Shown piece by piece: positions 35,389 through 46,613 of a stretch of DNA of 64,000 nt. Each line of letters opens with the position of its first letter. Position 1 is the stretch's first letter. Origin of the DNA: Colius striatus (Eukaryota; Chordata; Aves; Coliiformes; Coliidae); the NCBI RefSeq assembly GCF_028858725.1, contig NC_084768.1, forward strand, positions 910,440 through 974,439. The letters are read 5' to 3'. Position numbers and translations under genes: made by a program. Below the pieces are notes generated by a model, which did not search any database, was not told the DNA's origin, and worked only from the letters and a program-made list of their open reading frames with translations.

Positions 35389-38015
35389 ATCCTGCTGAGC
35401 TCTGTGCAATGGCTCTTCGCTTTGCCAGCGTGATCCCCTACGTTGTGCCTGGAGCGCTGGCACTGCTGGGCTGCTGGTGGCTCTACTCCTACCGCAGAGA
35501 GCAGGCCAGAGCTGGTGCTGAAGCGGCAGCAGCTGCTGAGGAAGCACAGCAGAGAGGAGGGACAGAGGAAGAGTCCTGGCCCCAAGGGGAAGCCTGTGTC
35601 CCTCAGGAGCTGCCTTTGTCATCAGCAGAGCAATGCCCAGAGACCGACCTTCGGGATGCGTCAGCACCAACTGCTGAGCCCAGCACTGCTGAGGGTGACA
35701 CGGCAGGAGCAGAGACAGGAGGATGTGCAGAGGAGAGCGGCGTCCCTGCTGCTGTTTCTGTCCCTGTGCAGAGCACAGTGTCCCGGCAGCGCTGCAGCCA
35801 GCCCCGCACAAGGCTCAGGCTCAGGCGCCGACGCAGAGCAGCGGCCGGCAGCAGCGCCGGCAGCGCCAGGAGCCGGGCAGGAGCCGAGCAGTGCCCAGAG
35901 CGCTCCCGGGGAAGCGGCCACAGGCGCTGAGGAAGCGCAGGAGGAACGAGGGCTAGAGGAGGAATCCCGGCCCGAAGCAGCAGCCGCCGTCCCTGCTGGC
36001 TGTTGTGCCCTCCCGCTTCCTGAGAGCGCAGTGTCCCAGGCAGGGCTGAGGCTGAGCTGCCAACCCAGCCCCGCGGCCGGCAGCAGCGCCGGCAGCGCCA
36101 GCAGCGTGTGCGGGACCCCGCCGGAGCCGAGCCGTGCCCAGAGCGCTGCTGCGCTGCCGCCATCCCCGCAGGCAGAGCCCCGGGCTGTGAGCGGGGCCGT
36201 TGCCGGCTGTGGCACACGCAGCCCCTTCCCCGCCGCTCAGCACACGGCTGCCAGGAGGTTTGCTGGCGGCTGGATGCCGGCGGGCAGCGAAGTGGAGCCC
36301 GCGCCAGGTAAGGGCTGCTCGGCCCCCTTGGGCTCTTTGGCTCTTGGCTCCTAGATCCTAGATGGTGTGTGCTGGGGAAGGGCTCGCTGTGTGTGAAGGG
36401 CTGCTGCTCAACTCGGGCCTCCTGTGGTGGCATTCCCAGAGCTGGGCTGGGTGGTCCCCAGGCATCAAGGGAAGCTTTCAGTGGGCTCTGTGTGATGGGA
36501 CTTGACCCTTTCTGACATCCCGGGGAACCTGAGGCAGGAGCATCCCAACAGAACGCGGAGCAAGTGCTCAGTGGCATCTCTCTGCAAAAGGATCTCGTCT
36601 CCTGGGCTGGTGTGTGGGAGCTGCGTTGTGTGGGCTGTCTGAATGCTGACATGGTGCCTTTCTGGCAGGTTTCAGTGCAACTAACATGAACTTGGAGGAC
36701 ACTGACGGTCTCGAGGGGCAGACAGTGAGTCGCCAGAACCGGCGCCGAAAGAAAAAGTCCCGGCAGTCCAATGTCCTGGTGTGGGAAATAGAGGTGCCCA
36801 AGGTAAGCAGCCACTGTCCTGCTCGTGCCTCCTGCCCTGCCCTACACATCTCCTGCTTCTTCCATCTCAGGGCCACCCCAGGGAGATACAGAGCCAGCCA
36901 ACAAGGGTTTCAGCGTTTAGCTGTTAGGGCTACACCCTGGGATGGTTGCTGGAGTCCCTTTTCTCCATCACTTTCCACCTTGATCTGTCAGGGTGATGCT
37001 TTGAAAGCCTTCAGAAGGCTTTGAGGGTTCACAGTCCCTGAGAGCAGGGGATGAGTTGTGGTGCTTTCCCCTGTGCAGGAGGGTCACGTTCCCGCTGCCT
37101 GTCCAAACCCACCCTCCAAATGAGCTGCAGGGACCAGGAAGATGGGCAAAAGAAGCCCCAGGGCACAGTGGGGTTTGATCTACATTTCTCTCCTTGACTC
37201 TTGCTTTCTTGTCTCTCATCAAGGATACAGTCACACAATTGATTGGCAAACAGGGACAGGTTATTAACAGCTTGAGGAGAGAGTCTGGGGCCACAATTTC
37301 TCTCTCAGCGCTCCCTGACATTGATGACTACCAAGTCTGTCAAATCAAAGGTAAGAGGAATGCCTCTTTGTTAAGGGTCTAGGATGTAGCCTGGGGGCCT
37401 TGAATTAGACTAGAAATGGATTCAGTGGCTTGGCAAGGCCACGGCTTTTACCCAAGTGTTGTGCTCAGGGCTGTTCCAGCTGAGGGATGTGGCAAGTGGC
37501 CTGGGCCTGGGCACGTGCAGCCTCTGTTGTAGGGCTGGGAATGCATTTGAGCAGCTTTGGCTGCTGGAGCTGAACCAGCCCCTTTTGCAAGATCCCTTTG
37601 GGCTTGAAGCAGCAGATAGGGGATGCTTTTCAGCATCCTAAACTAGAAAGATATTGGATCATTTGGGGCTGAGAAGTATCTGCCAGCCAATTGGGTCCCT
37701 GCTGAAGGCCAAAGCCGTTGCAAGTGGGGCCTGGGGCTCTGAGCTGCTCACGGTGCTTGGATATCAGGGTCAATCTGCTCCAACTGAACTGGTTGATGCA
37801 GTGCAGGAGGCTTCTGGCAGCTGGGTTCCTTCCCATGGCAGGGCTGGAGGTGTCCTCAGCCTCCCTGTGCTGCTGACCTTGGGTGGGATTTTTGTCTTCC
37901 AGGCCTCTCCCATCAAGTGAACAGAGCGCTGAGCCTGATTGGCAGGAGGTTCCAGCACCTGTGTCTGGACAACAAACACTGTGCTCGTTTCTGCTGGCAA
38001 AAGGTTATGTTCTAG
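35389..38015 (+). CDS. AKAP1-like: AKAP1-like protein: mitochondrial anchor plus KH domain, truncated
   Basis: Coding exons 35389-36308 (ATG at 35409), 36669-36802, 37224-37350 and 37903-38015 follow a non-coding exon ending at 35088. The start (MALRFASVIPYVVPGALALL, then GCWWLYSYRR) matches the outer-mitochondrial-membrane anchor of AKAP1. Exons 3-5 encode its KH RNA-binding domain (NVLVWEIEVPK, the GxxG loop IGKQGQ, RALSLIGRRF). Human AKAP1 continues into a Tudor domain; here the frame stops ten codons after the KH domain, and ATTAAA follows at 38162. No PKA-binding helix is seen. Exon 2 holds two diverged copies of an EEAQ-x-RG-x-EEES unit that lie in different frames. A one-base shift near 35862-35880 makes the frame from the ATG stop at 35928-35930 (173 codons), while the other frame reaches the KH exons. 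It may be a pseudogene, or a short membrane peptide may be made. Confidence 0.8.
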
Positions 38016-38161
38016 AAGGATGTAGGAAGGGGTGCAGCACATGTGTGCAGTTGTGTTGGGTCCCAGCTGATGAGCAACAGCGTCACTCACCATCCCTATT
38101 GTACATCCCCTTGTGCATTGTTAGAACTGTTTCTCCTGCCCTTGTTCCTTCTTGTTGTTCC

Positions 38162-38167
38162 ATTAAA
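38162..38167 (+). terminator. Polyadenylation signal ATTAAA of the AKAP1-like gene
   Basis: The ATTAAA variant lies 147 bases after the stop codon at 38013-38015, with a GT-rich stretch (CTTGTGTCTGG) about 45 bases downstream. This supports the short 3' end as genuine, not an unfinished search for later exons. Confidence 0.6.
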
Positions 38168-38169
38168 CT

Positions 38170-40340
38170 GTTCTGACTGCAACCTACAGGAGTTTTTGGG
38201 TGTTTTCCCTTGTGTCTGGTTCCAACAGTGAGCCAGCAGCCTCCTGGCTCTTTGTCCCCGGCTGAGCTTCCCCAGCCAGCCCTTGGCACAACCAGCTCTG
38301 AGCCACAGGCGTCCGTGTGGGGGGGAGAGAGGTGCAGCCGTCAGCTGCTCCCACGAGTCAGAGGCAGCCTGAGCTGGAACCTTCCCTGACTGATTCACGA
38401 GGGTGTCTTCCCCAACAGCCCCCTTTCTTAAGCCCTTTGCAGAGTCCTTTTCCCTCCCAGGTGGGGCTGGAGTGACTCTGGGCACACAGACCTTCATCAG
38501 GAGTGCTGGGAAATGCTCTGGCTTTGCTTACCAAGCTGTAGGGTAAGGAGAATGCAGAGCACACGCTCAGTGAGGGCTGGTGGCACCTGGGAGGTGGGTG
38601 GCTTTGGCATGGAGCTGTGTTTTGGTAGTAGAATGAGATTCTCATCAGCAAAGTTCACCCCAAGCCCAGCATTTTCTCACACATTGACAGACTCTTGGCC
38701 CAGGGTGTCAAACATGCAGCTTATGAGCTCCACAGTACCCTGCAGCTCCCTTCTTCTGCAAGAGCTCACAGGACCTGCCCACAGAGTCTCCGCTCTGACC
38801 CAGCCTCTGTGCTGGGGGTGTGGAGGGAATGGTCACAGGCTACGGCGCTGATGCCGAGGCCGTTGGCCAGGAGGGCAGCCAGGGAGATGCCCAGGCAGAG
38901 CCCAAAGTGCAGCAGCTGCAGCTCCCCCTGTCTGCTAAGAGCAGGAGCAGGAACTGGCTGATGCAGCTGCTGCTGGGCTGTTGTTCCTTTGAAGGAGAGA
39001 CTTTTAAAAACAGCAAAGTGCATAAAATAGAAGACAGACTCCTCCGAGCAAAGCCACTCCATTCTTCAGGCAATCACTCTCCCAGTGAAGTGCATTTTTC
39101 TGCTCTGCTGTGTGTTGGCTGTGAGGGGCAGGAGCTCTGCTCCTGTGCTGCTGAGGAGTCAGCTTTTCTGTGTCAGGGGGTGCTCTCTTTTGGGACAGAC
39201 CTCACTTTTATCCCTGAAAATTGGAGGCACAGGACGTGGAAAGGGCTCCTCTCTCTGTGCCTTAGTGCAGTCAGGAGAGCTGCAGTGCCCATTAGTCTTT
39301 TTCCTCTCTGCCCTGTGTTTTCCCTTGAGCTGCCTTGAAGATGACTTCACACACAAATAACTCCTCAACAAGCATCTGGGCTGTAAGTCCAGCAGGACAG
39401 TCCTGTTGCAAAGGGCACTTCTGCAGACTCTTCTCTGTCCCACCCTGGCGATGGAGCTGTCCTGGACAAAGCAGGACACAACTCCTGCTCCAGAGAAGCA
39501 AAGGGAACAGGATCACAACAATCAGAATATCAGAGCAATCCTAATGAGGCTGAGGAAGGGACCCTGACTCTGGAAGCCAAAGTGTGCTGAGTCCTGACAC
39601 TCCCTGCTTCATCCTCCTCTCAGAGGTACAAATGAGGGATTTGTTTGCTCTTCAAATGAGAGACGAATTTCTATGTCCCATTGCCCAGCCAGACACCCCA
39701 GAGGTGAAGAGTGTTAGAACAGGATCCTTCCCTTTCAGACAGCCCCTGCTTGAATATGTGCACTGGGAAATGTCCCGGGGCTGGTCTGGAGCTCTGAATG
39801 GCTTTCAGTGCTTAACAAAGACAGAATTGCCAGGTGTAGGAGGGGAATTGCTGTGTTTCCTGAGAAATCATTGAAAAGGGTGAATGAAAAACAGTTCCAA
39901 CAGGTCTGTGTGAAAGATTCACCGAGGAGGGCAAGGGGAGAACTTCCCAGCATGGCCATGGCAACTCAGGATGGCTGCTGCTGCCTCGCAGATCTTGCCA
40001 TGGGATGTGTAGGAAAGGACCAAACCAAGGCAAAGGGTGAGATCAGGTGGTTTCTGGAGGAACAGGGGTGGGAAAACAGAGAGAAAAGGGGTTGAAAGGA
40101 GCAGGTCACATGTAAACAGGGGGCTGATCAGTCCTTGCAGCTGATCTCCACAGCCTGTCCTGCTTTCCTAATACCTGCACATCCAAGTGCTTTCTAGGGC
40201 AAGGGAGCTCTCTGCTCTAGGTACAGATGGAGGTCCGAATGCCAGCCCATCTGAGTGTGAGCCACAAGTGGTCAGGTCTAGTGTTCTCTGCCGGGGACAA
40301 CTGGTGAGAGCAGTGGGTGTGTGTGTAACACTGGTGTGGG
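38170..40340. other. No recognisable gene
   Basis: I looked here for the Tudor-domain exons expected after the AKAP1 KH domain and found none. A minus-strand frame at about 38766-39062 contains a hydrophobic stretch (LHFGLCLGISLAALLANGL) but has no family match I can name. Confidence 0.6.
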
Positions 40341-40344
40341 TGTG

Positions 40345-40600
40345 TGTGTCGTGGTTTGGCTCAACCAGCCCAGCAGCACCACCACAGTCTCTCGCCCGGT
40401 GCCCCCATCCACCCCCACCCTCGTTAGGATGGCAGAGGCCCCAGCAAAATGGCACTAAAAAGACCACCAAGGTCGTTGTGGATGGAGACAAGGGCAGGGA
40501 GGGCTCGCTGCCAGTGACGGTTTCGGACAAAACAGACTCCAGTGCTCGACTGAGAGAGGAGAGTAGGAAAGGTTATTCTACAAGAAATACGAAGGTGGGA
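40345..40600 (-). mobile_element. ERV LTR fragment, same family as 46614-47988
   Basis: Begins TGTCGTGGTTTGGCTCAACC and matches the left 250 bases of the LTR at 46614, including CACCCCCACCCTCGTTAGGA and CAGTGCTCGACTGAGAGAGG. The rest of the LTR is absent. Confidence 0.8.
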
Positions 40601-41154
40601 GCTGTCCTCATCCGTGTGCAGTCAGTCTGCTCAGCCCAGACTCAAACAAAGGCTGCCCTGGGACCCCTCTGCAGGAGTAGGGTACCTGAGGCTGGGGCCT
40701 TTCTGCTGTCCCTCAGGATCTCCTCTCTCTCTTTCTCGGCTGCAGACTGGCTTTTTCAGTCTGGGCTGAGCAGTCTCAGTGCATACAACTGAGCAGAGCT
40801 CCCACAGCAAAAGGGCCTGGAAGGCAGAACTTTGCTGGCTAGAGAGGATTTTGGATGCTGGCACAGATGATGAATCGCCAGCTTGGCAGAGAGCGGGGGC
40901 CTTGGTGCGAGCTGAGCTGTGTCCAGAGGGGCAGGGTGCTCCTCTCCAGCTTGAGAGGTCTAGCAGGGAAGCTCGGGCTCTGTGGTGAGGACACCCTGGG
41001 TCTGCCTGGGCTTTCCTGCAGGCAGCAGCAGAGGCCAGGAATGGCCCAGCTCAGCACACTCCGGGCCCATGGGATGGACACCTTGTGACTGGGCTTGTGG
41101 TGCCAGCTTTGACATGAACAAACCATTCTTCAAAGCTGGCCATGGTCAGGGAAT

Positions 41155-41445
41155 CATCGAATCACAGAATCACAGAATGGTGGGGTTGGAAGGGAGCTTT
41201 AGAGATCATCTCGTCCAACCCCCCTGCTAAAGCAGGTCCATCTCCATCAGGTCACACAGGAACGTGTCCAGGCCGGGCCTGAAAACCTGCAGAGCAGGAG
41301 CCTCCACACCCTCCCGGGGCAGCCTGTGCCAGGGCTCCCTCACCCTTCCTCTAAAGCAGCTTTTCCTTCACCGAAACTTCTTCTGTTCCAGCCCTTGTCC
41401 ATCGCCCCTGGTGCTCTCACTGGGCACTGCCATCCCGCCCCATCC
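41155..41445 (-). mobile_element. CR1 LINE 3' fragment
   Basis: Opens with the complement of the CR1 tail (AATCACAGAATCACAGAATG) and continues through GGTTGGAAGGGAGC, CCAACCCCCCTGCTAAAGC, GGCAGCCTGTGCCAGGGCTC and CCTTGTCCATCGCCCC. The order is as in the CR1 3' end read from its complement. Confidence 0.93.
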
Positions 41446-41559
41446 CCTTGCCATGCAACTGTCAAAGCCCCAAAGTGCCGAGCTGCTGGCTTCAGTCTTC
41501 TTCCCCACGGCGTGTCCCCCCTGGCCAAGCCCCAGTGCCAGGGACCCCCAGCCCAGGGC

Positions 41560-42060
41560 TGCGTCACGGGCTCGTCTTTATTGCAGGAGCCACGGCGGCA
41601 CAGCAGCGGTGCTGGTGGCGGCCGGGAGGCTCAGGCCTGGCGGCAGCGGCGGATCAGAGCCGGCCGGGCTCAGCCACGGCGGCGGCCGCGCGTCCCGCGG
41701 CGGCTCCTCACGGGCCGCGGGCACATGGGCTGCCCGGCCCTGCGGGCGCTCTCGGCTCAGCCCTGCGGGCTCTCTCGGCTCGACCCTGCGGGCTCTCTCG
41801 GCTCAGCCCTGCAGGCTCTCTCGGCTCGGCGTGGGCCCCGGGAGCGGCGGCTCCTGCTGCGGCTCCTGCTGCGGCTCCTGCTGCGCGCTCTGCGGCGCCG
41901 GGCCCGGGCCATGCTGCCGCTGCCCGAGCGTGCTGCTCAGCCGCTGCCGCGCTGCCGGCTCCCTGCCCCCGGCCCGCTTTTACAGGGCTGCTGGGGCCGG
42001 GCCCTTGGGGACGGCGGCACCTTCTCTGGCCCATCAACGCTCTCGGGCACCTTCTCTGAG
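41560..42060. repeat. CpG-rich block with short tandem repeats
   Basis: Strongly G+C- and CG-rich. At about 41741-41830 a unit of about 24 bases (CCCTGCGGGCTCTCTCGGCT) occurs four times, and at about 41848-41895 a 15-base unit (CGGCTCCTGCTG core) three times. Open frames on both strands are composition artefacts; none shows a known domain. It could be a CpG-island promoter, but no adjoining first exon was found. Confidence 0.6.
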
Positions 42061-42830
42061 CACTCACATCACCAGGGTGCAGCACCAAACATCAAGAACA
42101 CACGATTTGGCCTGGAGGCTGGAAAACTCAGCTTCAGAATTCCAGCTTAGTCCTGTCCCCGTCCTTCTTTGGCACCTGGTGCAGGATCCACACTTCACAA
42201 CCAGCAGCTGCCTCTGTTTGCTCTTCACAGGGGTTTCTTAGCTTTTAGGGAACTTTCACACGATTCCACACACGTTCTTCAGCATCATTCCCTCTCTGAA
42301 GGTCTTTCATCCGTTTCAGATTTCCTTAAAAACGAGCTTGATCTCGTAATTCCTGAGACAAAAACTGACCAATACTCACAAAAGCCACCAGTCTGCAGCC
42401 CTGTGAAAGTCTGTCTGTGCTTTTACACGAGACAGACCAAAGAGGAGATGAAGATCATTTCTCTCACTCATCTGCTCCAAAGGGCTTTGGGGTAATGGTT
42501 ACAATCAGAACAGGGGGATGCAGAAAACCCAGCAGCTGCACCTTTTCACTTTCTCTCCTCCTCATGCCTGCCAGGAGGTGAAGGGTGTCTTCACAGAGCA
42601 GATTTAGTCAAGAGACACCTGCTCCTGAGCAACTGCTGCCCCATTACAACGGTCAGCCAGCTGTCACCTCTGCCACATTGGAGCTACTCACCTACACAAG
42701 ATTCCCCTGTCACTGCCAATCCCTTGCATCATCCCTCTCACCATCCAGGCGTGGAGTGGAACTGCTCCCGAGTCCCCCAGACAACCTGCTTCTCCACCAC
42801 AGACATTTCCACAGTTGGAAAGCTCCTTTT
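42061..42830. other. No recognisable gene
   Basis: Between the CpG-rich block and the last RBBP6-like match I see no conserved frame and no named repeat. Confidence 0.55.
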
Positions 42831-42839
42831 CCACCTTTC

Positions 42840-45375
42840 TGTATTCTATCAGTTCCTTGGCCAAATCCCTTGTACACTCATCAAGTTTGCACTTTCTCTT
42901 TTCCCTGTTCAAACAAGCTTGCCCTCTAGATGACTTTGCTCTTGCTTTAGTTTGGCATGTTTCCCATCTGCACCTAAAAGCACATGGGAAAAAGCCCTTT
43001 GTCCCTTCTGCTGGTGCCAGATGCAGTTGAGTGTAACTGCAGCCCAAAACGCCACCGAGACGCAAAGATGGAGAACAGGGCAACTTCATGGAGCTGTCCC
43101 TAAGGACAGATACATGGCTGGGGGAGAAGCTGCAGAACAACCTCACTTCAGCACTTTGGTGTCTTCTGTGTTGATGTTGTTCTTCAGAGTCACTTACCAA
43201 AAAGGTCCATGTGGCCTTTCAGCATGGAGAGAGAGGGGCGCTGCTGGAGGGAGAGCAGAGGCCACAGCAGGCACAGGTTCCCTGGCAGCCCGGCTGCCAC
43301 AGATGCTGCACCAGGGCCCAACCATGGCAAAGCAGCAGTAGGCCAAGAAGCTGCAGAAGCTGGTGGGATGATGAGTGGATGCTGCTGGCTGGAAAGGGTT
43401 GGCTGGAGAACAGGCTGCAGGTTGTGTGTTCTCGCTTGTTTGAGGAGTGGGGCTGGAGGTGGAGGCGGCGGCAGCTGCTGCTGAGGCTGCTGCTGGATCT
43501 GCTGACTGCAGCCAGTGTCATTCCTGAAGCTGTTCACAATCTGGAGGCAGAAAAACAGTTACAAAAAGGCACCATGAAACTTCAGGAGAGTCAGGAACAA
43601 AAGCCTCCACAGAGGGAAATGATGGCTATCCCTGTAAGGGCTGTCAATCCTAAAATCAACCCAGAGACAGAAACCTGAGCACATCCCACTAAAGGCTGAT
43701 AAGAATGACTGGTCACTCAGAGCAGCTGCATTCGAAGCACTTGAGTGTTAACAGCCCATTGGAAAGGGAGGCAGCTGTGTGGAACAAGCGTGACCTGAAC
43801 TGGCCACATTGTCTGTAAGGAGCTGCCAGCTTCTCTAACAACAGATCATGGCCTGGAGAAGCCAGCAGGGCCTCAGCCCATTGAGCTTTGCCTAAGGAGA
43901 CCTCAATGAACATTTCCTTCCCTTCCAACTGTTTGCAAACAGACTTTCCTCACAAGCCCTTTCCACCCAAGCCATGGCGCTACCTGGCGTAGGAACTCGT
44001 TGGCCTCTCCAGAGTCAGGAGGAACGTCTGTCCGATGTAATGTTGGGCACTGATGTGCCTCAGGCTCCAGCAGGGCTGTTCTAATACCTGTGATGAATTG
44101 GAACCATCAGAATGGCTCTGAGCCAAACTAAGGAAAGGTCAATGACAATCAGTTCCAAAAGCACGTGGGTTAAATGCCTGCCTGTCTGTCTGTGGCAGAC
44201 CCCAGTAAGTCACCAGAGCTGGCTGTACAGTGTTGTGGGAGACAAAAGGGCTGTGGGCAGCCCAAATGCCTTCCATATCCACTCTGGAATTCGCCTGCAC
44301 CATTATGCTCTCTTCTCATACCCCACCTTCTGCCTGTAGAGATCATTTAAGCAGAGACATTCCAAGGGAAAAAAGAGCTGGCTGCCTTTTGTTTCTGTCT
44401 TTAGCACGAGAAGAGCCCTTTGCTGTTCTGAGGGTACTTCAGTATCCAGAAGAACAGGTAACAGAGTGTCATCTCCTCTTTCAGCTTTCACAAGGTGAGA
44501 TGTGATGTTTGGAGTTAACAAACATGGCAGTAACACACACAGTCCTCACAGTCACTGTTTCGACAGCAGGGAATAACAGCTGCGTCTGTCATTAACTCTT
44601 TACACAGGGGACATAACAGCTCCTCAGGAGTAGGAACAGCTGAGGAGGAGGAGGAGGAGGAGGATGGCTCCTGTGGCCAGAAGGGAGGCTTTTCCTTCTT
44701 CTTCCGAGCACAAGCTGCCCTGAAGGGAGGGAAGGGAAAGAGAAAGAGAAACATTAAAGATGAGGAAAGGAAAAGTCATCCTCTCAGACTAGTCAAATCC
44801 CTTTCTGACAGCTGGAAATGCGTGGAATGAATCCCACCTCTGCTCTGGCAGAGGGTCAGTGCAAGATGCAGGCTCACGAGGAGTTTAGTCTCCGAGTCAT
44901 CACACTGCAGAGAAGGAGGAAATCTTTGTAACAGCTTCTGTAAAAGGAGCCCTATGACAGAAAACCACAAGTGCTCCCAATCCCTTTTTCACACAGCCAC
45001 TCTTGTCAGCACACAGCAGCACCTGCTCAGTTCAGAGCAACAGCACAACTTCAGCCTGTTTCACACGTGCCATCTGATCAAAGGCAGAGGAAATCTCCAG
45101 CCTCAGCCAGTGGTGAAAGTTGACAAGAAGCCTTTGAAACTGAAACCAGAGGCAAAAGGAGCTTTCCAAGAGAAGGACTCCCCAGGAACAGCACTGAACT
45201 CTTGGTCAGAAATGCAGGTTCTTGGCACACCACAAGATGAAGCAGCTTCCAGGGGCAGCAACAGCAGGACTGCACTGTCTGCATCTTGGAACGGAGGACA
45301 GATGGGAAGGTTGAGATACATTGACACTGCTGCCTCCCTCAGAAGGACGGATGCTGGCCATTCTGGCTGCTCTGC

Positions 45376-45414
<39 letters not shown>

Positions 45415-45926
45415 GGTTCCTCTTGCTCACTGTCTGGCCAGTCCAATTAGCTCCCCACTTACACATTAGTGGCTGGGATGGCGTATTTCCCGTCGCTCGT
45501 CAGCATCGCGCCCTCGTGTTGGGATCATCCACCTCCACCATGAAACTCCTGGGAATTCCAGTGCTCCTTTTCATTCTGGGAACAGTGTCACAAGGGATCA
45601 GAACTTCAAATAAAGCACTTGCAGCCAGCACAAAGCGGGGAGAACAGACTCTAAAGCCTGAACACCAGAACGCTGTGTTCTGAGAGTCCAGAGACTGTGG
45701 AGATCTCTCTGTGCACAGACACTGCTCTCTCGTGGTCCATTCAGTGCAGCTAAAAGCCCCTCCAAGGCCCATTTCTCCTTTAGCAGCTATTGCACAAAGC
45801 ATGACAAAGTAGCATTGGCTACTCACAGAGCAGACGTTTGGCTGGTGGCTTTAACTCCTGCAGGTGGGATTCTTCTGTCTATAACCGATGAGTTCCTAGG
45901 GATCAAGGCATTCTCATCGGTGTATT
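42840..45926 (-). pseudogene. RBBP6-like: RBBP6-like gene remnant (DWNN, RING and proline-rich parts)
   Basis: Exon matches in RBBP6 order on the minus strand: 45926-45827 (end of the ubiquitin-like DWNN domain, YTDENALIPRNSSVI), about 45575-45464 (STGIPRSFMVEVDDPN, GKYAIP), 44714-44541 (KKKEKPPFWPQEP and the first RING half, LLCPLCKELM, VIPCC), 44087-43984 (second RING half, CIRTALLEPEAHQCPTLHR), from 43540 (NSFRNDTGCSQQ and a proline run) and about 42920-42840 (CKLDECTRDLAKELIEYRK). Splice phases at 44541/44087 still fit. Breaks: a one-base deletion before MLTSDGKYAIP shifts the frame, the CCHC zinc-knuckle exon is missing, and the last RING Cys pair is damaged (CPTC to CPTL). RBBP6 is a nuclear ubiquitin ligase and 3'-processing factor; this copy should be inactive. 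It has introns, so it is not a retrocopy. Confidence 0.85.
45375..45414 (+). repeat. (TC)n(AC)n compound microsatellite
   Basis: A run of CT followed directly by a run of CA, inside an intron of the RBBP6-like remnant. Confidence 0.97.
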
Positions 45927-46197
45927 CTGAAAGCAAAGTCAGCACAGAAAAAGCTGTCAGTCAGTTTGTGAGCAAGTGTCTGAATGTGGAGTGTCAGAGC
46001 CCTTCAGAGAACCCCGCTACAGACAGGACAGCCCCATATTACATCTAACATCGTGCACTTCTCATCTCAACACACGAGCTGCAGGCTGCAAGACATCTTC
46101 AGGTTTGGGAATCAAACACAAGCAGCAAAACCTTCATTTGTCCCACGAGATGAGCCCCAAAGAGCAGGGCGCTGAGGCCCCGCGCCCGCCGCCCCCA

Positions 46198-46596
46198 AAG
46201 CACTCACTGGAATAGAAAGAGAACAAAACTGCAACAGACCCAAAAGCCTCACACACCCACGTGTGGCAAGAGCAGCTGACTGCAATCCCACTTAGAGGGA
46301 TGCACCCTAAACCAGACCTGCCATAGCACAGGTTGTTGTCATACAAACAGGTACTGAGGGGAATTGAACTGGACTAAAGCCATGAGCTCATTTCACAGAT
46401 ACCAAAGCACTGCTGTTGCACAGGAAAGGTCCCTCAGGACAGGAGATTACTGTCTTGTGCTTTACAGCCTGAAGAAGGGAAACCAAGAGCAAGCAGGTGG
46501 CTTGCTGAGGACAGCAGACCATGTTACAAGGATCACAAGTGCATCTTGAGGACAACAGCTGGTAATGCATCTGTGACACCTCTGTCTCTGAGAGGA
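46198..46596 (-). repeat. Inverted partner of 5195-5640
   Basis: Reverse-complement match to 5195-5640, ending about 18 bases before the LTR at 46614. It lies just upstream of the RBBP6-like remnant. Confidence 0.65.
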
Positions 46597-46613
46597 AAAT
46601 CATGTATTGCTAT

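Noticed and set aside
41264-42241. Frames of 203-325 codons in the CpG-rich block, and those at 14047-14688
   Set aside because: Open on several frames and both strands because of high G+C; Ala/Arg/Gly-rich, no known motif, tandem repeats inside.
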